Below, one piece after another: positions 54,101 to 64,000 of a stretch of DNA of 64,000 nucleotides. Position 1 is the stretch's first letter, and the number at the start of each line of letters is the position of its first letter. The position numbers were made by a program, and so were the translations under genes. Source of the DNA: Astropecten irregularis (taxonomy: Eukaryota > Echinodermata > Asteroidea > Paxillosida > Astropectinidae); NCBI GenBank assembly GCA_963971285.1, contig OZ020244.1:33356001-33420000 (forward strand). The letters are read 5' to 3'. The notes beneath the pieces were generated by a model that worked only from the letters and a program-made list of their open reading frames with translations, did not search any database and was not told the origin of the DNA.

Positions 54101-57100
54101 AAATATATATGTATCTGGGAGGGGGGGGCGGGGCTTGGGGACGTCTGCCGGGCCCTTTGCAGCAGAAAATTGCATGGGTTGCGTGCATTATTGGCCATTC
54201 CAAACTTTGTGTGTTGTACCTGTTCATTTGAAATTGGTTTCAAGTGGTACCTTGTTCGTTTGATCAAAGGTAAATTTTAGGGCCTAGTTTTGGGGGTCCC
54301 CATGGGGTACATGCAAATTGCAAATGGTTCGGCAAATCGAAAAGAAATTGAAAATGGAATTTTTCATCTTTATTTTGCCGTATTGGTCGATTGCCTCGGA
54401 AACTTATATGAGTATTTCTAAGTATTTTGTTAATGGGCCTTTTTGCGTGGGAGCTTGTGGGAAATATTTTAGTGGTCTGCACCCACGTACACTGAAAAAT
54501 ACCCCTCGCGCCCTTTAACAATGGTCCCATGCACAAACATATGCACAAAGTCAGGGAACTTGACCGAATGTTACTGGCTATGCCAAACATAATCAATGAC
54601 CATTTCATGTCACAACTCCTCTTTGTCCGCACAGACCCTACGGGCTTTTTATGAGCGTGACCTGAACCAGTCGTTTGGCATAGTCAGTGAAAAGCGGTCA
54701 AGTTTCCAATCTTCGTAGTATGGTTTGTACACGGGCTCATTGCTAAAGCGCGTGAAGATTTTTTTCAGAGTGCACGCGCAAATGTATTGAGTCATTCAAC
54801 AATTCTGTGCATGTTCGAACTGCCATGCGACAAATCTGTCGAAATTGCAACCCCGAAAAATAATCGTAAGTACCACTGAAGTACCACTTGTTCATCTTTG
54901 ACACGACTGTGTAGAAACCGGTATAATGTGCTTTTATGGAATCTTTTGACTTGATTTCAGGCATTTTGGAGGCGATCCGTTTATTTAGTTTAAATTCCGC
55001 ATTGCTTAGCCGGGGACGTTAGTGCGAAGGATGAAGTAAAAACTCGTCTTAAAAAAAGAGCTCTAACGGCCCAGTAAGCATGGTAAGTGGCACTACGTAA
55101 CCTCATTTTATTGTTCGTATGACCTAGGATGCCTTGCAGCCCTACGTAGGGTACGATGGGTTATCCTTCTTAACTCGAGTTACGATCGATCGTAGGGCTT
55201 CGTGAAGTCGACCCTAGTGTGAATCGCAGAAAAAAAAATTCCATTAAAAAAATATATATGTATCTGGGAGGGGGGGGGGCGGGGCTTGGGGACGTCTGCC
55301 GGGCCCTTTGCAGCAGAAAATTGCATGGGTTGCGTGCATTATTGGCCATTCCAAACTTTGTGTGTTGTACCTGTTCATTTGAAATTGGTTTCAAGTGGTA
55401 CCTTGTTCGTTTGATCAAAGGTAAATTTTAGGGCCTAGTTTTGGGGGTCCCCATGGGGTACATGCAAATTGCAAATGGTTCGGCAAATCGAAAAGAAATT
55501 GAAAATGGAATTTTTCATCTTTATTTTGCCGTATTGGTCGATTGCCTCGGAAACTTATATGAGTATTTCTAAGTATTTTGTTAATGGGCCTTTTTGCGTG
55601 GGAGCTTGTGGGAAATATTTTAGTGGTCTGCACCCACGTACACTGAAAAATACCCCTCGCGCCCTTTAACAATGGTCCCACGCACAAACATATGCACAAA
55701 GTCAGGGAACTTGACCGAATGTTACTGGCTATGCCAAACATAATCAATGACCATTTCATGTCACAACTCCTCTTTGTCCGCACAGACCCTACGGGCTTTT
55801 TATGAGCGTGACCTGAACCAGTCGTTTGGTATAGTCAGTGAAAAGCGGTCAAGTTTCCAATCTTCGTAGTATGGTTTGTACACGGGCTCATTGCTAAAGC
55901 GCGTGAAGATTTTTTTCAGAGTGCACGCGCAAATGTATTGAGTCATTCAACAATTCTGTGCATGTTCGAACTGCCATGCGACAAATCTGTCGAAATTGCA
56001 ACCCCGAAAAATAATCGTAAGTACCACTGAAGTACCACTTGTTCATCTTTGACACGACTGAGTAGAAACCGGTATAATGTGCTTTTATGGAATCTTTTGA
56101 CTTGATTTCAGGCATTTTGGAGGCGATCCGTTTATTTAGTTTAAATACCGCATTGCTTAGCCGGGGACGTTAGTGCGAAGGATGAAGTAAAAACTCGTCT
56201 TAAAAAAAGAGCTCTAACGGCCCAGTAAGCATGGTAAGTGGCACTACGTAACCTCATTTTATTGTTCGTATGACCTAGGATGCCTTGCAGCCATACGTAG
56301 GGTACGATGGGTTATCCTTCTTAACTCGAGTTACGATCGATCGTAGGGCTTCGTGAAGTCGACCCTAGTGTGAATCGCAGAAAAAAAAATTCCATTAAAA
56401 AAATATATATGTATCTGGGAGGGGGGGCGGGGCTTGGGGACGTCTGCCGGGCCCTTTGCAGCAGAAAATTGCATGGGTTGCGTGCATTATTGGCCATTCC
56501 AAACTTTGTGTGTTGTACCTGTTCATTTGAAATTGGTTTCAAGTGGTACCTTGTTCGTTTGATCAAAGGTAAATTTTAGGGCCTAGTTTTGGGGGTCCCC
56601 ATGGGGTACATGCAAATTGCAAATGGTTCGGCAAATCGAAAAGAAATTGAAAATGGAATTTTTCATCTTTATTTTGCCGTATTGGTCGATTGCCTCGGAA
56701 ACTTATATGAGTATTTCTAAGTATTTTGTTAATGGGCCTTTTTGCGTGGGAGCTTGTGGGAAATATTTTAGTGGTCTGCACCCACGTACACTGAAAAATA
56801 CCCCTCGCGCCCTTTAACAATGGTCCCACGCACAAACATATGCACAAAGTCAGGGAACTTGACCGAATGTTACTGGCTATGCCAAACATAATCAATGACC
56901 ATTTCATGTCACAACTCCTCTTTGTCCGCACAGACCCTACGGGCTTTTTATGAGCGTGACCTGAACCAGTCGTTTGGCATAGTCAGTGAAAAGCGGTCAA
57001 GTTTCCAATCTTCGTAGTATGGTTTGTACACGGGCTCATTGCTAAAGCGCGTGAAGATTTTTTTCAGAGTGCACGCGCAAATGTATTGAGTCATTCAACA

Positions 57101-60100
57101 ATTCTGTGCATGTTCGAACTGCCATGCGACAAATCTGTCGAAATTGCAACCCCGAAAAATAATCGTAAGTACCACTGAAGTACCACTTGTTCATCTTTGA
57201 CACGACTGAGTAGAAACCGGTATAATGTGCTTTTATGGAATCTTTTGACTTGATTTCAGGCATTTTGGAGGCGATCCGTTTATTTAGTTTAAATACCGCA
57301 TTGCTTAGCCGGGGACGTTAGTGCGAAGGATGAAGTAAAAACTCGTCTTAAAAAAAGAGCTCTAACGGCCCAGTAAGCATGGTAAGTGGCACTACGTAAC
57401 CTCATTTTATTGTTCGTATGACCTAGGATGCCTTGCAGCCATACGTAGGGTACGATGGGTTATCCTTCTTAACTCGAGTTACGATCGATCGTAGGGCTTC
57501 GTGAAGTCGACCCTAGTGTGAATCGCAGAAAAAAAAATTCCATTAAAAAAATATATATGTATCTGGGAGGGGGGGGGGGGCGGGGCTTGGGGACGTCTGC
57601 CGGGCCCTTTGCAGCAGAAAATTGCATGGGTTGCGTGCATTATTGGCCATTCCAAACTTTGTGTGTTGTACCTGTTCATTTGAAATTGGTTTCAAGTGGT
57701 ACCTTGTTCGTTTGATCAAAGGTAAATTTTAGGGCCTAGTTTTGGGGGTCCCCATGGGGTACATGCAAATTGCAAATGGTTCGGCAAATCGAAAAGAAAT
57801 TGAAAATGGAATTTTTCATCTTTATTTTGCCGTATTGGTCGATTGCCTCGGAAACTTATATGAGTATTTCTAAGTATTTTGTTAATGGGCCTTTTTGCGT
57901 GGGAGCTTGTGGGAAATATTTTAGTGGTCTGCACCCACGTACACTGAAAAATACCCCTCGCGCCCTTTAACAATGGTCCCATGCACAAACATATGCACAA
58001 AGTCAGGGAACTTGACCGAATGTTACTGGCTATGCCAAACATAATCAATGACCATTTCATGTCACAACTCCTCTTTGTCCGCACAGACCCTACGGGCTTT
58101 TTATGAGCGTGACCTGAACCAGTCGTTTGGCATAGTCAGTGAAAAGCGGTCAAGTTTCCAATCTTCGTAGTATGGTTTGTACACGGGCTCATTGCTAAAG
58201 CGCGTGAAGATTTTTTTCAGAGTGCACGCGCAAATGTATTGAGTCATTCAACAATTCTGTGCATGTTCGAACTGCCATGCGACAAATCTGTCGAAATTGC
58301 AACCCCGAAAAATAATCGTAAGTACCACTGAAGTACCACTTGTTCATCTTTGACACGACTGAGTAGAAACCGGTATAATGTGCTTTTATGGAATCTTTTG
58401 ACTTGATTTCAGGCATTTTGGAGGCGATCCGTTTATTTAGTTTAAATACCGCATTGCTTAGCCGGGGACGTTAGTGCGAAGGATGAAGTAAAAACTCGTC
58501 TTAAAAAAAGAGCTCTAACGGCCCAGTAAGCATGGTAAGTGGCACTACGTAACCTCATTTTATTGTTCGTATGACCTAGGATGCCTTGCAGCCATACGTA
58601 GGGTACGATGGGTTATCCTTCTTAACTCGAGTTACGATCGATCGTAGGGCTTCGTGAAGTCGACCCTAGTGTGAATCGCAGAAAAAAAAATTCCATTAAA
58701 AAAATATATATGTATCTGGGAGGGGGGGCGGGGCTTGGGGACGTCTGCCGGGCCCTTTGCAGCAGAAAATTGCATGGGTTGCGTGCATTATTGGCCATTC
58801 CAAACTTTGTGTGTTGTACCTGTTCATTTGAAATTGGTTTCAAGTGGTACCTTGTTCGTTTGATCAAAGGTAAATTTTAGGGCCTAGTTTTGGGGGTCCC
58901 CATGGGGTACATGCAAATTGCAAATGGTTCGGCAAATCGAAAAGAAATTGAAAATGGAATTTTTCATCTTTATTTTGCCGTATTGGTCGATTGCCTCGGA
59001 AACTTATATGAGTATTTCTAAGTATTTTGTTAATGGGCCTTTTTGCGTGGGAGCTTGTGGGAAATATTTTAGTGGTCTGCACCCACGTACACTGAAAAAT
59101 ACCCCTCGCGCCCTTTAACAATGGTCCCATGCACAAACATATGCACAAAGTCAGGGAACTTGACCGAATGTTACTGGCTATGCCAAACATAATCAATGAC
59201 CATTTCATGTCACAACTCCTCTTTGTCCGCACAGACCCTACGGGCTTTTTATGAGCGTGACCTGAACCAGTCGTTTGGCATAGTCAGTGAAAAGCGGTCA
59301 AGTTTCCAATCTTCGTAGTATGGTTTGTACACGGGCTCATTGCTAAAGCGCGTGAAGATTTTTTTCAGAGTGCACGCGCAAATGTATTGAGTCATTCAAC
59401 AATTTTGTGCATGTTCGAACTGCCATGCGACAAATCTGTCGAAATTGCAACCCCGAAAAATAATCGTAAGTACCACTGAAGTACCACTTGTTCATCTTTG
59501 ACACGACTGAGTAGAAACCGGTATAATGTGCTTTTATGGAATCTTTTGACTTGATTTCAGGCATTTTGGAGGCGATCCGTTTATTTAGTTTAAATACCGC
59601 ATTGCTTAGCCGGGGACGTTAGTGCGAAGGATGAAGTAAAAACTCGTCTTAAAAAAAGAGCTCTAACGGCCCAGTAAGCATGGTAAGTGGCACTACGTAA
59701 CCTCATTTTATTGTTCGTATGACCTAGGATGCCTTGCAGCCCTACGTAGGGTACGATGGGTTATCCTTCTTAACTCGAGTTACGATCGATCGTAGGGCTT
59801 CGTGTAGTCGACCCTAGTGTGAATCGCAGAAAAAAAATTCCATTAAAAAAATATATATGTATCTGGGAGGGGGGGCGGGGCTTGGGGACGTCTGCCGGGC
59901 CCTTTGCAGCAGAAAATTGCATGGGTTGCGTGCATTATTGGCCATTCCAAACTTTGTGTGTTGTACCTGTTCATTTGAAATTGGTTTCAAGTGGTACCTT
60001 GTTCGTTTGATCAAAGGTAAATTTTAGGGCCTAGTTTTGGGGGTCCCCATGGGGTACATGCAAATTGCAAATGGTTCGGCAAATCGAAAAGAAATTGAAA

Positions 60101-63100
60101 ATGGAATTTTTCATCTTTATTTTGCCGTATTGGTCGATTGCCTCGGAAACTTATATGAGTATTTCTAAGTATTTTGTTAATGGGCCTTTTTGCGTGGGAG
60201 CTTGTGGGAAATATTTTAGTGGTCTGCACCCACGTACACTGAAAAATACCCCTCACGCCCTTTAACAATGGTCCCATGCACAAACATATGCACAAAGTCA
60301 GGGAACTTGACCGAATGTTACTGGCTATGCCAAACATAATCAATGACCATTTCATGTCACAACTCCTCTTTGTCCGCACAGACCCTACGGGCTTTTTATG
60401 AGCGTGACCTGAACCAGTCGTTTGGCATAGTCAGTGAAAAGCGGTCAAGTTTCCAATCTTCGTAGTATGGTTTGTACACGGGCTCATTGCTAAAGCGCGT
60501 GAAGATTTTTTTCAGAGTGCACGCGCAAATGTATTGAGTCATTCAACAATTCTGTGCATGTTCGAACTGCCATGCGACAAATCTGTCGAAATTGCAACCC
60601 CGAAAAATAATCGTAAGTACCACTGAAGTACCACTTGTTCATCTTTGACACGACTGAGTAGAAACCGGTATAATGTGCTTTTATGGAATCTTTTGACTTG
60701 ATTTCAGGCATTTTGGAGGCGATCCGTTTATTTAGTTTAAATACCGCATTGCTTAGCCGGGGACGTTAGTGCGAAGGATGAAGTAAAAACTCGTCTTAAA
60801 AAAAAGAGCTCTAACGGCCCAGTAAGCATGGTAAGTGGCACTACGTAACCTCATTTTATTGTTCGTATGACCTAGGATGCCTTGCAGCCCTACGTAGGGT
60901 ACGATGGGTTATCCTTCTTAACTCGAGTTACGATCGATCGTAGGGCTTCGTGAAGTCGACCCTAGTGTGAATCGCAGAAAAAAAAATTCCATTAAAAAAA
61001 TAAATATGTATTTGGGAGGGGGGGGGGGGGCGGCCGGGCCCTTTGCAGCAGAAAATTGCATGGGTTGCGTGCATTATTGGCCATTCCAAACTTTGTGTGT
61101 TGTACCTGTTCATTTGAAATTGGTTTCAAGTGGTACCTTGTTCGTTTGATCAAAGGTAAATTTTAGGGCCTAGTTTTGGGGGTCCCCATGGGGTACATGC
61201 AAATTGCAAATGGTTCAGCAAATCGAAAAGAAATTGAAAATGGAATTTTTCATCTTTATTTTGCCGTATTGGTCGATTGCCTCGGAAACTTATATGAGTT
61301 TTTTTAAGTATTTTGTTAATGGGCCTTTTTGCGTGGGAGCTTGTGGGAAATATTTTAGTGGTCTGCACCCACGTACACTGAAAAATACCCCTCACGCCCT
61401 TTAACAATGGTCCCATGCACAAACATATGCACAAAGTCAGGGAACTTGACCGAATGTTACTGGCTATGCCAAACATAATCAATGACCATTTCATGTCACA
61501 ACTCCTCTTTGTCCGCACAGACCCTACGGGCTTTTTTATGAGCGTGACCTGAACCAGTCGTTTGGCATAGTCAGTGAAAAGCGGTCAAGTTTCCAATCTT
61601 CGTAGTATGGTTTGTACACGGGCTCATTGCTAAAGCGCGTGAAGATTTTTTTCAGAGTGCACGCGCAAATGTATTGAGTCATTCAACAATTCTGTGCATG
61701 TTCGAACTGCCATGCGACAAATCTGTCGAAATTGCAACCCCGAAAAATAATCGTAAGTACCACTGAAGTACCACTTGTTCATCTTTGACACGACTGAGTA
61801 GAAACCGGTATAATGTGCTTTTATGGAATCTTTTGACTTGATTTCAGGCATTTTGGAGGCGATCCGTTTATTTAGTTTAAATTCCGCATTGCTTAGCCGG
61901 GGACGTTAGTGCGAAGGATGAAGTAAAAACTCGTCTTAAAAAAAGAGCTCTAACGGCCCAGTAAGCATGGTAAGTGGCACTACGTAACCTCATTTTATTG
62001 TTCGTATGACCTAGGATGCCTTGCAGCCCTACGTAGGGTACGATGGGTTATCCTTCTTAACTCGAGTTACGATCGATCGTAAGGCTTCGTGAAGTCGACC
62101 CTAGTGTGAATCGCAGAAAAAAAAATTCCATTAAAAAAATATATATGTATCTGGGAGGGGGGGCGGGGCTTGGGGACGTCTGCCGGGCCCTTTGCAGCAG
62201 AAAATTGCATGGGTTGCGTGCATTATTGGCCATTCCAAACTTTGTGTGTTGTACCTGTTCATTTGAAATTGGTTTCAAGTGGTACCTTGTTCGTTTGATC
62301 AAAGGTAAATTTTAGGGCCTAGTTTTGGGGGTCCCCATGGGGTACATGCAAATTGCAAATGGTTCGGCAAATCGAAAAGAAATTGAAAATGGAATTTTTC
62401 ATCTTTATTTTGCCGTATTGGTCGATTGCCTCGGAAACTTATATGAGTATTTCTAAGTATTTTGTTAATGGGCCTTTTTGCGTGGGAGCTTGTGGGAAAT
62501 ATTTTAGTGGTCTGCACCCACGTACACTGAAAAATACCCCTCACGCCCTTTAACAATGGTCCCATGCACAAACATATGCACAAAGTCAGGGAACTTGACC
62601 GAATGTTACTGGCTATGCCAAACATAATCAATGACCATTTCATGTCACAACTCCTCTTTGTCCGCACAGACCCTACGGGCTTTTTATGAGCGTGACCTGA
62701 ACCAGTCGTTTGGCATAGTCAGTGAAAAGCGGTCAAGTTTCCAATCTTCGTAGTATGGTTTGTACACGGGCTCATTGCTAAAGCGCGTGAAGATTTTTTT
62801 CAGAGTGCACGCGCAAATGTATTGAGTCATTCAACAATTCTGTGCATGTTCGAACTGCCATGCGACAAATCTGTCGAAATTGCAACCCCGAAAAATAATC
62901 GTAAGTACGACTGAAGTACCACTTGTTCATCTTTGACACGACTGAGTAGAAACCGGTATAATGTGCTTTTATGGAATCTTTTGACTTGATTTCAGGCATT
63001 TTGGAGGCGATCCGTTTATTTAGTTTAAATACCGCATTGCTTAGCCGGGGACGTTAGTGCGAAGGATGAAGTAAAAACTCGTCTTAAAAAAAGAGCTCTA

Positions 63101-64000
63101 ACGACCCAGTAAGCATGGTAAGTGGCACTACGTAACCTCATTTTATTGTTCGTATGACCTAGGATGCCTTGCAGCCCTACGTAGGGTACGATGGGTTATC
63201 CTTCTTAACTCGAGTTACGATCGATCGTAGGGCCTCGTGAAGTCGACCCTAGTGTGAATCGCAGAAAAAAAAATTCCATTAAAAAAATATATATGTATCT
63301 GGGAAGGGGGGGGGGGGCGGGGCTTGGGGACGTCTGCCGGGCCCTTTGCAGCAGAAAATTGCATGGGTTGCGTGCATTATTGGCCATTCCAAACTTTGTG
63401 TGTTGTACCTGTTCATTTGAAATTGGTTTCAAGTGGTACCTTGTTCGTTTGATCAAAGGTAAATTTTAGGGCCTAGTTTTGGGGGTCCCCATGGGGTACA
63501 TGCAAATTGCAAATGGTTCGGCAAATCGAAAAGAAATTGAAAATGGAATTTTTCATCTTTATTTTGCCGTATTGGTCGATTGCCTCGGAAACTTATATGA
63601 GTATTTCTAAGTATTTTGTTAATGGGCCTTTTTGCGTGGGAGCTTGTGGGAAATATTTTAGTGGTCTGCACCCACGTACACTGAAAAATACCCCTCACGC
63701 CCTTTAACAATGGTCCCATGCACAAACATATGCACAAAGTCAGGGAACTTGACCGAATGTTACTGGCTATGCCAAACATAATCAATGACCATTTCATGTC
63801 ACAACTCCTCTTTGTCCGCACAGACCCTACGGGCTTTTTATGAGCGTGACCTGAACCAGTCGTTTGGCATAGTCAGTGAAAAGCGGTCAAGTTTCCAATC
63901 TTCGTAGTATGGTTTGTACACGGGCTCATTGCTAAAGCTCGTGAAGATTTTTTTCAGAGTGCACGCGCAAATGTATTGAGTCATTCAACAATTCTGTGCA

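Larger units (their letters stand above)
37115..64000 (+). repeat. Tandem array of a 1148-bp unit (23 complete copies plus a partial 24th)
   Basis: Units start (at GAAAAGAAATTGAAAATGG) at 37115, 38263, 39411, 40559, 41707, 42855, 44003, 45151, 46299, 47447, 48595, 49743, 50891, 52039, 53190, 54339, 55490, 56638, 57791, 58939, 60086, 61225, 62374 and 63528. The first thirteen intervals are exactly 1148 bp; later ones range from 1139 to 1154, largely through a G-run near the unit's 930th base. Unit 22 (61225) follows a unit with a deletion next to the G-run (61021-61035). Copies are almost identical. Each carries a hairpin, a half MITE and several short open frames on both strands. No rRNA, 5S, snRNA or histone sequence was recognised, so I call it a long-period satellite. 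Confidence 0.97.

Noticed and set aside
37115-64000. Tandem array as rDNA, 5S, snRNA, histone or CRISPR
   Set aside because: I looked for 5S internal control boxes, U1/U2/U4/U5/U6 conserved starts and histone peptides and saw none. The repeat length and eukaryotic context exclude CRISPR.

Overview
This is eukaryotic nuclear DNA, most likely from a marine invertebrate deuterostome and plausibly an echinoderm such as a sea star. The reasons are one multi-exon gene with GT-AG introns, no dense ORFs, many short foldback elements (MITEs), tRNA-derived SINEs, and abundant ACATGTAC palindromes in the first 17 kb. The taxon is an inference; no sequence search was possible.

Layout. (1) 1-18.6 kb is essentially gene-free. 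It holds foldback elements of several families, two hAT-like elements whose 8-bp target duplications can be read directly (6951-7345 and 16700-17752), a nine-copy 16-bp minisatellite (15985-16128), a pair of ~160-bp inverted arms (10461-11301), and G/C runs. (2) 18.6-18.85 kb is promoter-like. A possible 36-codon first coding exon lies on the minus strand, starting in a CAAGATGGCG context, next to a CACGTG box and a GCATGCGC box. (3) 23770-32911 on the plus strand is the one confident gene: ten constitutive exons plus one duplicated alternative exon encoding the alpha/beta-hydrolase body of a MEST (mesoderm-specific transcript, PEG1) homolog. The reading frame is open through every junction to the stop, but the N-terminal exon(s) were not found. 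The introns carry many transposable elements. (4) 32.9-36.9 kb holds more MITEs, an inverted SINE pair and unrecognised DNA. (5) 37115-64000 is a tandem array of a 1148-bp unit: 23 complete copies and a partial 24th running off the window, preceded by an older, inverted, diverged fragment of the same unit (36879-37107).

Main points of interest: a tandemly duplicated 41-nt exon in MEST (27428-27468 and 27533-27573) whose phase and 64-nt spacing allow only one copy per mRNA; a TTAA-targeting MITE family with about ten copies, one caught inside another MITE with a paralogous empty site in the same window; and the 1148-bp array, whose left part is almost perfectly homogeneous while its right part shows blocks of shared variants. 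Each unit has a 31-bp inverted repeat and a TATA-like box ahead of a 73-codon ORF that is also partly present in the inverted fragment.
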